Positions 25,837 to 33,859 of a stretch of 38,300 bases of DNA are shown here, piece after piece. A program made the translations under genes and the position numbers. Each line of letters opens with the position of its first letter. Positions within the stretch are counted from its first letter, which is position 1. Below the pieces are notes generated by a model that saw only the letters and a list, made by a program, of their open reading frames with translations, was not told the origin of the DNA and did not search any database. This stretch comes from Clostridiales bacterium (GTDB taxonomy: Bacteria; Bacillota_A; Clostridia; Christensenellales; Pumilibacteraceae), in the NCBI GenBank assembly GCA_031264755.1, contig JAISDO010000023.1, positions 1 to 38,300 of the forward strand, in the 5' to 3' direction.

Positions 25837-25877
25837 AATATATATTATAATACAATAATTGTATTATAATATATATT
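25837..25877. promoter_or_regulatory. 41-bp perfect palindrome before the lipoprotein gene
   Basis: A 20-bp arm at 25837-25856 is repeated as its exact complement at 25858-25877 around a single A. The sequence is nearly all A/T and contains TATAAT in both halves (25846-25851 and 25865-25870). TTGCTA at 25824-25829 gives a -35 with 16-bp spacing to the first TATAAT. The right arm ends directly at AAAGGGAG of the next gene, so an RNA hairpin here would sit next to the ribosome-binding site if transcription starts upstream. Confidence 0.7.
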
Positions 25878-25889
25878 AAAGGGAGTAGT

Positions 25890-27134
25890 ATGAAGAAATT
25901 ATTTTTATCAAAAAATATAATAGCCATGTTGCTAATTGCTATATTGAGCATAGGGTTGTTGGTTGCATGTATCCGCACCAAAGAGACAGAGATAGTCCAC
26001 CCAGATGGAGTCAAAGTGACCAATCTCAACGATGCCTCCAAAGTAGCATATGGCTCTACAGCAACTTTGCAAGTAGAGTTTGTTTTTGAAGAGCATGATC
26101 ATGACCATGAAGACGTGGAGATCAGGCAAGAGTTTGATGCAAATACTACTATAGAGTGGAGCTCCAATCTCGTGATTGAAGGTATCGATGGTGAGAGCGA
26201 TACAGACGGAATAATATTTGAAAACTTGGATTACAACAAAAATACTCACAAATATACCGCCGATGCCTATATTGTGATGAATCATGAGATGTTGGACAAC
26301 TTAGACAATCCCGAATTTGTCCTATCAGAAGATGCTATGTCTGCAACTGTTAGTGTAGTAGTCAAGTCATTTGATCAAGAGTTGACTGCTGATCTCAAGA
26401 TTGATCTAGCATGGGCTCCAGTTGCATACATGTTTGTATCTACTTATCGTGAGCTTGTTGATGTCGTAGCCAGCAATATAGATCCCAACGATGTAGACCC
26501 AACTGACGATAATGACCCCAACGGTGTATTGCTAGCAACAATTTTGCAAGCGTATAGTGTACTGATGCAAGTTGAGGAAGATGGCCCAATCTTAGAGTTC
26601 AATCAAGAATTTGTGGTGTTGTCTACTCACATCAAGTCGCTAGTAGATAGTCTGTTTACACCCGAATTTGTAGATTTTGCTTTGAATAATTCTGTTTTGT
26701 CTGAACCAAACTTAGAGGATATTCAATCATTACTAGAGCTTCAATTACCTTATTTTCAACTTCTAGAAGAAGTATATGCGGCTCATTACACAGGGGGGTT
26801 GGACGCAGATGCAATAGCTGCTTTTGATGAGAGAGTGCAACAACTACTAGCCACTCAACAGGACACCATTGACGCTATGGTTGATATAGTCACTAATATA
26901 ATGCAACCAATTGTTGTAGATATAGACAGGATTTTGCTCAATGACAATTTGACAATGTTTGAACAAGTAGTATTAGAGGGCAACAAGATGTTGATAGAGA
27001 ATATATTGCAAGAGTATCCTACTATGATACAACAAGCATTGCAATACTTTATTGACACAATCCAAAGCATACTACACCCAGACTTGTATCCACCTATACC
27101 TCCAGTTGATAGTATGCAAGTGGCAACGGCTTAG
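25890..27134 (+). CDS. lipoprotein of unknown function
   Basis: 414 residues. The signal peptide ends in a lipobox (IGLLVAC, Cys about 27), so the protein should be lipid-anchored outside the membrane. Residues about 65-80 contain EEHDHDHEDVE, a possible metal-binding patch. The first 170 residues look strand-rich. The remainder is acidic and helical, with DPNDVDPTDDNDPNG as a linker at about 198-212 and a helical region ending in Pro (LYPPIPPV). I do not recognise the family. AAGGGAG precedes the ATG, and the gene stands alone between a hairpin terminator and a 41-bp palindrome upstream and a bidirectional terminator downstream. Confidence 0.7.
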   Translation: MKKLFLSKNIIAMLLIAILSIGLLVACIRTKETEIVHPDGVKVTNLNDASKVAYGSTATLQVEFVFEEHDHDHEDVEIRQEFDANTTIEWSSNLVIEGIDGESDTDGIIFENLDYNKNTHKYTADAYIVMNHEMLDNLDNPEFVLSEDAMSATVSVVVKSFDQELTADLKIDLAWAPVAYMFVSTYRELVDVVASNIDPNDVDPTDDNDPNGVLLATILQAYSVLMQVEEDGPILEFNQEFVVLSTHIKSLVDSLFTPEFVDFALNNSVLSEPNLEDIQSLLELQLPYFQLLEEVYAAHYTGGLDADAIAAFDERVQQLLATQQDTIDAMVDIVTNIMQPIVVDIDRILLNDNLTMFEQVVLEGNKMLIENILQEYPTMIQQALQYFIDTIQSILHPDLYPPIPPVDSMQVATA

Positions 27135-27177
27135 TACTAGTAAGATCCCCACAATACAACCTAATTATCCAAAATAT

Positions 27178-27211
27178 AAACGCACCAAAGATAGATATCT
27201 TTGGTGCGTTT
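27178..27211. terminator. bidirectional terminator between lipoprotein and oxidoreductase genes
   Basis: A 15-16 bp perfect stem (AAACGCACCAAAGATA at 27178-27193 with its complement at 27196-27211) with T-runs on both sides. It separates the convergent stops at 27134 and 27227. Confidence 0.9.
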
Positions 27212-27226
27212 TTGCATTCTAGTATT

Positions 27227-28204
27227 CTAATTCAATTCTTTGCTTATTTGTGATTTGCACTCGGTCAAGATATCCATAATGTCCTGAGAAGCCCTGAGAG
27301 GGTATATATCGCTCTCCAACTTGCCGTTGACATGCAAATCCATAAAGTACCTAATTTGGTACACAAACTGCTCTACATCAGTCTCATAGGCATGCTGTGT
27401 AACTTTGCCATACTTGTCGTGTATCTCATACCTATTGCAGCCATTGAAATCAGGCATGTGGATTGTACCATTGCTAGATTTGATATTGTAATAACAGTCC
27501 TTGCTATCACCTACAGCACACACACCAGTAGCACTAAACCCATTGTACTCCAATACAATCTTAGCACTAGTCTCCACACCATTGAACGATTCTTGTACTT
27601 TGCACTTGATTGACATAGGTCTACCAAATAGTTGATAACTAAGACTGACAAAATATACGCCCAAGTCTAGTACAACCCCGCCTGCATATTCCTTGTTGAA
27701 GATCCTGTGTTGTAGATTGTCACGTTGCGGGATACAAAAGTAACTTGCAACATCAATCGTATCCCCCATAGAAGAGTTGCTGATCAACCGCTCAATCTCA
27801 TGTACACAAGGCAAATATGCTGTCCACATAGCTTCCATCAACAAGGTCTTGTGGTGCTTGGCTAACGCTATCATATCTTGAGCTTGAGTACTATCTACGG
27901 CAAATGGCTTTTCTACTAAGACAGGCTTGTGATGTTGCAACAATTGCAAAGTACAAGGGTAGTGCAAGTGGTTGTTGGTACATACATACACAGCATCAAT
28001 ATCTGCAGCCTCTACCAACTCTTGATAAGTATATGGGACTAGTCCATGTTGTATCCCAAATTCTCTAGCCCTATCTTTGGACGCTGAGGCACAGGCTACA
28101 ACTTGTGTATTGGGTATACAGTCTAAGGCACGCATAAATCTCTCAGTAATTTTGCCTGTACCACATATAGCCCATCTAAAATATTTTGTATTAGTATCAC
28201 CCAT
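27227..28204 (-). CDS. Gfo/Idh/MocA-family NAD(P)-dependent oxidoreductase
   Basis: 325 residues. N-terminal Rossmann fold: FRWAICGTGKITERFMRAL, then VVACASASKDRA, VYVCTNNHLHY and VEKPFAV with the Lys-Pro pair of the family. The C-terminal alpha/beta domain follows (YAGGVVLDLGVYFVSLSYQLFG). The type resembles trans-1,2-dihydrodiol dehydrogenase-like members acting on sugars or polyols, but the substrate cannot be told. It starts 3 nt after the stop of the HPr-like gene, so the two form one unit. Confidence 0.9.
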   Translation of the reverse strand: MGDTNTKYFRWAICGTGKITERFMRALDCIPNTQVVACASASKDRAREFGIQHGLVPYTYQELVEAADIDAVYVCTNNHLHYPCTLQLLQHHKPVLVEKPFAVDSTQAQDMIALAKHHKTLLMEAMWTAYLPCVHEIERLISNSSMGDTIDVASYFCIPQRDNLQHRIFNKEYAGGVVLDLGVYFVSLSYQLFGRPMSIKCKVQESFNGVETSAKIVLEYNGFSATGVCAVGDSKDCYYNIKSSNGTIHMPDFNGCNRYEIHDKYGKVTQHAYETDVEQFVYQIRYFMDLHVNGKLESDIYPLRASQDIMDILTECKSQISKELN

Positions 28205-28207
28205 GAT

Positions 28208-28441
28208 TTATTCCTTAACTATAAAGCTATCTAGTTCGTCTAGAATATTGTCATACTTGTCGGTATGTATATCCATAGTGATGTGTCTGGTAGTATCCAA
28301 ACTACACACTCCCAATAGGGATTTGGCGTCTACAAGGTATCTATGTTGACGCAAATCTACATCAAAAGGATACCTCTCCACAATTTTGACAAATCTATGT
28401 ATACTATCCATCTTGTCTAATTTGATATTAACTGTCTTCAT
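28208..28441 (-). CDS. HPr-like (Crh-like) protein without the PTS histidine loop
   Basis: 77 residues with the HPr fold pattern: KTVNIKL, RFVKIVERYPFDVDL, then YLVDAKSLLGVCSLD and a strand ITMDIH. The catalytic loop GxHARP of true HPr is absent; a His at position 15 lies in SIHRFV and does not align with His15. The regulatory-serine region is kept: Ser41 in DAKSLLGVCSL aligns with HPr Ser46. It therefore looks Crh-like, regulatory rather than phosphotransfer. AGGAG lies 11 nt before ATG 28441, and a promoter is visible upstream. It is followed by the oxidoreductase. Such non-catalytic HPr relatives are common in Clostridia; their roles are mostly unknown. Confidence 0.72.
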   Translation of the reverse strand: MKTVNIKLDKMDSIHRFVKIVERYPFDVDLRQHRYLVDAKSLLGVCSLDTTRHITMDIHTDKYDNILDELDSFIVKE

Positions 28442-28465
28442 TATATAATACACTCCTATATTGGT

Positions 28466-28494
28466 AGTATACTACACACAATTGAAGTTAGCAA
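28466..28494 (-). promoter_or_regulatory. promoter of the HPr-like/oxidoreductase unit
   Basis: On the minus strand TTGCTA (28489-28494), 17-bp spacer, TATACT (28466-28471). The -35 lies across the stop codon of the ABC ATPase gene. An AAGTTAGC octamer (28485-28492, plus strand) overlaps it and matches one half of the operators at 32510-32640. Confidence 0.6.
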
Positions 28495-29282
28495 GTACAA
28501 TTGTGTGTATCTTTGTGTACTTTTTGGTTGTAGTGTATGCACACTCTCATCTCGCATATCTCGTGTATATGACAATCTATATCAAATACATAGTCTATCA
28601 CTGTCTTTTGCATTATTTGCTCAGGAGTCCCGCTCTTGACTATACGACAATCTTTGAGAGCTACAATATAGTCACAATAACACGCTGCACAGTTGATATC
28701 ATGCAATACAACGACAAAAGTACGACCAGTATCTTGTACAAGACCGTGCAAGGTACTCATGATTGCACTCGCATGCTTCATGTCTAGATTGTTGAGTGGT
28801 TCGTCCAACAATATACAAGGGGTATCCTGAGCTACCGTCATTGCTATCAACGCTCTTTGACGCTCACCACCACTCAAGTTGAGGATAGATTTGTGTTGCA
28901 TGTCTTGTAGTTGTAGATACTGTAGTGCTTGGTCTATTATAGTATAGTCCTTTGATTTCAATCTACCTCTTGTATGAGGATATCTTCCAAAACTGACAAG
29001 TTCTCTTATGGTTAGATTGAGATTGAGATTGTTGCTTTGTCTCAATACTGCAACTTGTCTTGCTATCTCAGCAGTTTTGTACTTGCTTATCAATTGATCA
29101 TTGAGATATACATTGCCACTATCTTGCCTAACAAGTCGTGACATTATTGAGAGTAGTGTGGACTTACCCGCTCCATTAGCACCGATTAGACCTGTGAGAG
29201 CACCTTTTGGGATACTGAGAGATATATCATCTAGGATCATGTTGTTATTATATTTTTTTACTATATTTTGTACTGCTAACAT
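28488..29282 (-). CDS. siderophore-type ABC transporter ATP-binding protein
   Basis: 264 residues, FecE/YclP class. Walker A is GANGAGKST (34-42), then a Q-loop, the signature LSGGERQRA, Walker B ILLDEPLNNLD and the switch His in VVLHDINCAA. It energises import with the two permeases upstream. It is the fourth gene of the operon, 75 nt after the second permease, with AAGG before the ATG. The final 30 residues have several His and Cys, more than usual for the family. Confidence 0.92.
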   Translation of the reverse strand: MLAVQNIVKKYNNNMILDDISLSIPKGALTGLIGANGAGKSTLLSIMSRLVRQDSGNVYLNDQLISKYKTAEIARQVAVLRQSNNLNLNLTIRELVSFGRYPHTRGRLKSKDYTIIDQALQYLQLQDMQHKSILNLSGGERQRALIAMTVAQDTPCILLDEPLNNLDMKHASAIMSTLHGLVQDTGRTFVVVLHDINCAACYCDYIVALKDCRIVKSGTPEQIMQKTVIDYVFDIDCHIHEICEMRVCIHYNQKVHKDTHNCTC

Positions 29283-29357
29283 ATATGTTGTCCTTGATGC
29301 TAATGCACACTACCAAATTTAATCCATACCAATTAGATACTCTAGTTAATTATATTG

Positions 29358-30341
29358 TCAGGTCAATTTTTTGCGACTGATTAGAAGTAGATACAAGAAG
29401 AATAGCCCGCCTACAAAATTGATAATGACTGATATAGTTATGCCAAAATTGTATATATGTGTCTTAAAGTATTGAGTAGCCACAATAAGCACTCCAGATA
29501 TAAGTACACACATGGGTATTAGGTATATATGCTTGTATGTACGCAATACCATATAGCTCAAATTGGCTACTAACACCCCCAAAAACATTAATGGTCCCAC
29601 TACAACAGTAGATACTGACACCAATACGCTCACTATAATCAAACATCTAATACACACTACTCTATAATCAATCCCAAGTCCAATAGCATTGTCTCTACCC
29701 AAATGTACAACATCCAACTGACTAGGGCGGGGGATAGCCAGTATACACAACCCAATCAATATAGAGGCAATCAAGCTCAAATACATATTGGGAAACTCAA
29801 AACTAGCAAACATCTTGGATTGAACTACACTAAATTCGTCTGGATTGATCAGCAACTGCAAGTATGTGTTGATAGCTGATGCCAATTGACCTATAACAAC
29901 TCCCAACAACAATACAAAAAATACTCCACGACTACTCTTAAAAAACATAGGAACAAATACTATCAACGAAACAACTACCATCAATACCACACTAATCAAA
30001 AAATTGGGTATAGTGGACACAAGGTAGCTATTGGTACCCAACAAGTATACAATACCCGTCTGTATAAACAAATATATATTCTCCAATCCTAAGACACCTG
30101 GGGATAGTATGCGAGAGTTGCTAATAGTCTGAAACAGTATTGTAGACACGCCCACTGCTACCGACACTATTGTTATTGCAATTATTGTATTGGTGCGATT
30201 AGGCAGTATTATGTCAGGACGACGCCCCAAGTTGTAGTACATGTAGCTCCACGATATAGTCACAAAGACCAAGAGTAACAAACTTAGTAGTACTAAAGGA
30301 CGCAACAAACAATAACGTATTTTGACTAGAGTTGTCTTCAT
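29358..30341 (-). CDS. iron-siderophore ABC transporter permease (FecCD family), second subunit
   Basis: 327 residues with about nine transmembrane segments. FecCD-family features: GVSTILFQTISNSRILSPGVLGLENIY near residues 58-85, GRDNAIGLGIDYR in the cytoplasmic coupling region and VVGPLMFLGVLVANLSYMVLRTYKHIYLIPM near the end. It starts with an ATGA overlap with the stop of the first permease, so the two are translationally coupled and should form a heterodimer as in the YclN/YclO pair. Confidence 0.92.
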   Translation of the reverse strand: MKTTLVKIRYCLLRPLVLLSLLLLVFVTISWSYMYYNLGRRPDIILPNRTNTIIAITIVSVAVGVSTILFQTISNSRILSPGVLGLENIYLFIQTGIVYLLGTNSYLVSTIPNFLISVVLMVVVSLIVFVPMFFKSSRGVFFVLLLGVVIGQLASAINTYLQLLINPDEFSVVQSKMFASFEFPNMYLSLIASILIGLCILAIPRPSQLDVVHLGRDNAIGLGIDYRVVCIRCLIIVSVLVSVSTVVVGPLMFLGVLVANLSYMVLRTYKHIYLIPMCVLISGVLIVATQYFKTHIYNFGITISVIINFVGGLFFLYLLLISRKKLT

Positions 30342-31366
30342 ACACTTGACCCTTTAGTGTCATCTTTGCCTCGTATCAACATCACCAAAAATATAGCAGC
30401 ACCCAACACACCCACAGTAAGACTCACAGGCACTTCAAAAGGGAAGATTATTAGACGAGACACAATATCACACAACAGCAAAAAGACACCGCCAAACATA
30501 GCCGTAGGCAATAGAGTCTTCTTGATATTGTCACCCATAAATATAGCAACTATATTGGGAACGATCAATCCCAAAAACGGTATTATGCCCGCAACAATGA
30601 TGGTAAGTGTAGCTATGACAGACACTAGCGTCAAACCTATGTACATAGTCAATCTATAGTTGAGCCCCAATCCTTTGGCAGTGTCTGCCCCCAATCCCAC
30701 TATCATAAACTTGCTAGCATACAAATAGGCAACTGCCAATAATGGTATTGTAATCAACACTACCTCGTAGCGTCCAGACAACGCTAGACTAAAGTTGCCT
30801 ATTAAGGCAGTAGATATCTGTTGCACATTTTGACTACGTTGAGCAAAAAAGCTAACAATAGCACTTATTATACCACTATACACTATACCTACAAGTGGTA
30901 CAAATATATGATTCTTGACTTGTATCTTCTCCAATATTAGTACTAGCACTACTGTGACAGTCATAGTAGTGCCAAATATGACTACACTTCTGCCAAGTAT
31001 TCCTACAGTAGGTACAAACAACAGTGTCAACATTATACCTAGTCTAGCACCTTCTAGAGTGCCAGCAGTCGTAGGGGAGACAAATTTATTACGTGTCAAG
31101 ATCTGCATAATCAAGCCACATATACTCATTCCTACGCCCACTACAGTGACAGCAACTGTCCTAGGGATACGCACATGCCACATAGTATCCAACGCATGCC
31201 TCTGTCCTGTCAATACATCCAAAGGAGACACCCAGTAACTAAATACAAACAAAGACAACACAAAACACACAATCAAAGATGCTCCTAGTGTGTAGATCAA
31301 TTTGTGTTTGTTTTGTGTTGTCTTAGCCATTAGGTCAATTGTTATTTCTTCTTGAGAGTTTTTCAC
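30338..31366 (-). CDS. iron-siderophore ABC transporter permease (FecCD family), first subunit
   Basis: 342 residues from the GTG at 31366, with about nine transmembrane segments. Features: TMWHVRIPRTVAVTVVGVGMSICGLIMQ, NKFVSPTTAGTLEGARLG, LGADTAKGLGLNYR (coupling region) and VAGIIPFLGLIVPNIVAI. The start is uncertain: the GTG at 31366 lies 15 nt after the binding-protein stop without a good ribosome-binding site, and an ATG at 31330 is also possible. It is the second gene in the operon. Confidence 0.92.
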   Translation of the reverse strand: MKNSQEEITIDLMAKTTQNKHKLIYTLGASLIVCFVLSLFVFSYWVSPLDVLTGQRHALDTMWHVRIPRTVAVTVVGVGMSICGLIMQILTRNKFVSPTTAGTLEGARLGIMLTLLFVPTVGILGRSVVIFGTTMTVTVVLVLILEKIQVKNHIFVPLVGIVYSGIISAIVSFFAQRSQNVQQISTALIGNFSLALSGRYEVVLITIPLLAVAYLYASKFMIVGLGADTAKGLGLNYRLTMYIGLTLVSVIATLTIIVAGIIPFLGLIVPNIVAIFMGDNIKKTLLPTAMFGGVFLLLCDIVSRLIIFPFEVPVSLTVGVLGAAIFLVMLIRGKDDTKGSSV

Positions 31367-31381
31367 TTATGTGTTAATAGA

Positions 31382-32497
31382 CTATATGTTGGCACCTACA
31401 AACTCATTGTAAGCCTCAACAGCTGTTGATATCTCTTGTATCTGATTGAGCAAATTTTGAATACCACCTGACACAAAGTACCATGTCATATCTAGATCAA
31501 ACACCAGATTGTTGAGTACAGCAGGGACATTCTTGAAGAAATCGTGTTCTAATATACTATTTTTGTTGCCGTTGCCTGTATTGTCTACAAACAGTATCAT
31601 CTCTATATTGTCACTATTATCCTGAACTAGGCTAGGTGTCATTGGTGTGCCGTGTGCCTGATTGGACAACTCTCCAATGCTCTCTGTCAATCCCAACTCG
31701 TTGTATACCATAGACCAACGTCCGCTTTGACCATGAAAGCTATAACTTTCGCCATTTTTGAGAATCATCAATGTCTTGGGATTGTTGATACTTGATATTG
31801 TCTTGATATCTTGTATTTGAGTATTTATGTTGTCTATAGCCTGTTGTACAAGTTCAGCTTTGGTCTCATATATTTTGGCTATATCTTGTAGGTTGGATCT
31901 ATTGTCTTGCAGGACTTGACCGCTAGACAGTCCAAAATCTAGCGTAGGAGCAATTGCGGACAATCTTTGGAAGTGTCCACTAGAGTTGCGTCCCGACCTT
32001 TGACGCCCTTCTATAATAATCAAGTCCGGCTCCAACTCAATAATCTTATCATAATCTGGATCGTGCGGAGCATCGGTGATACCACTACCAGATACACCGA
32101 CTACGCCAGGTTTGCCCGAATTGAAATCGCCTAATGTTATAATAGGGAAGGCATCCTCAACATCAGTTGGCATACCACTCAATACTGCTCTACCTACAAC
32201 TTTGTCCTGCAATCCCAGTTGTAGATAAGTGTCCATATCACCCACACCAAACAACACAACACGTTGAGCATCCCTTGGCACAAATATAGTCTTGTGTGCC
32301 TTGACATGCACTACATTGCCTTGTGCGTCTTGCAATTTGTGCTCTTCATAAAATCTATTGGTGATCTCCACAGCATTGTCTGGTCTAAGTTGGGGTATCG
32401 CACCATCTTTGGCAACACATGCTACACCAAGTACAGCAAATGCACTCAACAACATCAACAATGTTAGTAGCATTGTTATCTTTCTGCTAATTGTCAT
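31382..32497 (-). CDS. siderophore ABC transporter substrate-binding lipoprotein
   Basis: 371 residues. Signal peptide with lipobox (AVLGVAC, Cys about 27), so it is tethered outside the membrane. The class III binding-protein fold (YclQ/FatB/CeuE-like) is indicated by RVVLFGVGDMDTYLQLGLQDKVVG, the hinge-proximal DYDKIIELEPDLIIIEGRQ, LSAIAPTLDFG and, late, LNNLVFDLDMTWYFVSGG. The likely cargo is a ferric siderophore of the catecholate/petrobactin type, but the ligand cannot be assigned from sequence. GGAGG lies 7 nt before ATG 32497. The promoter region holds three related inverted repeats, the closest next to the ribosome-binding site. Confidence 0.9.
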   Translation of the reverse strand: MTISRKITMLLTLLMLLSAFAVLGVACVAKDGAIPQLRPDNAVEITNRFYEEHKLQDAQGNVVHVKAHKTIFVPRDAQRVVLFGVGDMDTYLQLGLQDKVVGRAVLSGMPTDVEDAFPIITLGDFNSGKPGVVGVSGSGITDAPHDPDYDKIIELEPDLIIIEGRQRSGRNSSGHFQRLSAIAPTLDFGLSSGQVLQDNRSNLQDIAKIYETKAELVQQAIDNINTQIQDIKTISSINNPKTLMILKNGESYSFHGQSGRWSMVYNELGLTESIGELSNQAHGTPMTPSLVQDNSDNIEMILFVDNTGNGNKNSILEHDFFKNVPAVLNNLVFDLDMTWYFVSGGIQNLLNQIQEISTAVEAYNEFVGANI

Positions 32498-32509
32498 AAT
32501 CAAGCCTCC

Positions 32510-32529
32510 AAGTTAGCCACAGCTAACTT
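32510..32529. promoter_or_regulatory. candidate operator 1 of the siderophore importer
   Basis: AAGTTAGC (32510-32517) and GCTAACTT (32522-32529) around CACA. It begins one base beyond the ribosome-binding site of the binding-protein gene. It shares the AGTTAG half-site with operators 2 and 3. Confidence 0.65.
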
Positions 32530-32543
32530 TGTATATATTTTTT

Positions 32544-32570
32544 AAGTTAGTGATTGATTAACACTAACTT
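32544..32570. promoter_or_regulatory. candidate operator 2 of the siderophore importer
   Basis: AAGTTAGTG (32544-32552) and CACTAACTT (32562-32570), perfect 9-bp arms around a 9-bp centre. The TTAATC/TATATA pair of the likely minus-strand promoter overlaps or borders it. Confidence 0.6.
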
Positions 32571-32618
32571 TGTTTATTTGCATCTTGTAAGTATGGGTAT
32601 CCCCCCAATCACTTTGCT

Positions 32619-32640
32619 TGAGTTAGTTGCAACTAACTCA
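32619..32640. promoter_or_regulatory. candidate operator 3 of the siderophore importer
   Basis: A perfect 22-bp palindrome, TGAGTTAGTTG followed by its complement, carrying the same AGTTAG...CTAACT half-sites as operator 1. Confidence 0.65.
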
Positions 32641-32712
32641 GTATAGAAAAAATAACATTATACCGACTCTTAACTGATACTGTGCACCTAGCATCAGCTA
32701 GAGTAGGTAATA

Positions 32713-32743
32713 ACAACACAATATTATCATACAATTGTGTTGT
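32713..32743 (-). terminator. terminator after nrdF
   Basis: A 10-bp stem (ACAACACAAT at 32713-32722 with ATTGTGTTGT at 32734-32743), 11-nt loop, and a modest T-rich run on the minus strand, about 30 bp after the nrdF stop. Confidence 0.6.
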
Positions 32744-32771
32744 AGTCAACTATTTGATCATATATTATTGC

Positions 32772-33764
32772 CTAAAAGTTAAAGTCGTCATCGGTGAGTT
32801 TTTCTACATTGATGGATTTGACATATCCATTGCCCTTGACGCTAAAGAAGTCGTGGTGCTTGGTATCTGTCTTGAGACCATTGAGTACAATAGGATTGAT
32901 AACTTCGTCAGTAGGGAAGTAAGGCGGTATACCCAAATTCTTGAGAGCAGAATTAGCATTGTAACGCACAAATCTCTGCACATCTTCCACTAATCCAACC
33001 TGTCCATAGATCTCTTGACTATATTGCAACTCTATCTCATATAGCTCTTGTAGTAGCTTAATGCGGTCAAGCTCAACTTCTTTTTGGTCTTCTGATGACA
33101 ATGTCTTGAACAAGTCTTGAGCTACCAATCCCGTGTATGTGCCGTGCAAACTCTCATCACGCAATATAAGATTGATTATCTCACCACATGCTGTCAATTT
33201 GCCTTGACCTGCCCACCACAATGGATAAAAGAAACCACTATAAAACAAGAAACTCTCCAAGAAGACACTAGTTACCAGAGCCATATAAACGTCCTTTTTT
33301 GGGGCGTCTGGTCTAAACAATTTGTAGTATCTACTTGTTATCAATTTTTCTTTGCGGTCTAGTGTAGGATCTGTCTCTATCCAGTTGAAGAGCTCTGTAA
33401 TTTCTTCTTCAGCAATCAATGTCGTAAAGATGTGACTATAAGACTTTGCATGTATTTCTTCCATACCTGCTATGAATGTAAATACACCTTTGGCTTGCAA
33501 TCTACCCATGTGCAAAGGTATAAGGTGCATACCGTCGCCACCTTGTTTGGTATCTAGTAAAGTAAGTCCACCCAATACTTTTTTGTAAACCTCTTTCTCT
33601 ACAGGCGTGAGAGTTGCCCAAGCGTTTTTGTCTTGTGACACAGGGATCTCATCCTCTAGCCAGAACTGCATTGTGTTCTGTTTCCAAAATGTTAGCGAAT
33701 ATGTGTCCTCTGGGGTATTCCAATTGACTGCTTTGGTTAGTTGTGGATTCTTATCGTTTGACAT
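32772..33764 (-). CDS. nrdF: class Ib ribonucleotide reductase small subunit NrdF
   Basis: 330 residues; carries the dimetal/tyrosyl-radical cofactor that starts ribonucleotide reduction in NrdE. The ligands are visible: Asp71 (LTLLDTKQGG), Glu102 and His105 (GMEEIHAKSYSH) with the radical Tyr109, Glu170 (SVFLESFLF), and Glu204/His207 (RDESLHGTY). The tail DDDFNF should dock into NrdE. AAGGAG precedes the ATG; nrdE lies 95 bp upstream. Class Ib enzymes may use manganese loaded with help from NrdI; no nrdI gene is in the window. Confidence 0.96.
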   Translation of the reverse strand: MSNDKNPQLTKAVNWNTPEDTYSLTFWKQNTMQFWLEDEIPVSQDKNAWATLTPVEKEVYKKVLGGLTLLDTKQGGDGMHLIPLHMGRLQAKGVFTFIAGMEEIHAKSYSHIFTTLIAEEEITELFNWIETDPTLDRKEKLITSRYYKLFRPDAPKKDVYMALVTSVFLESFLFYSGFFYPLWWAGQGKLTACGEIINLILRDESLHGTYTGLVAQDLFKTLSSEDQKEVELDRIKLLQELYEIELQYSQEIYGQVGLVEDVQRFVRYNANSALKNLGIPPYFPTDEVINPIVLNGLKTDTKHHDFFSVKGNGYVKSINVEKLTDDDFNF

Positions 33765-33859
33765 AGCTTAACTCCTTGCAAGTTATAAAATTGTGAACAA
33801 TAATTGTCTGCAAATTTGCTTATACAAAAATCAGACACTTGCTCATTTAGCCTCAAAAT

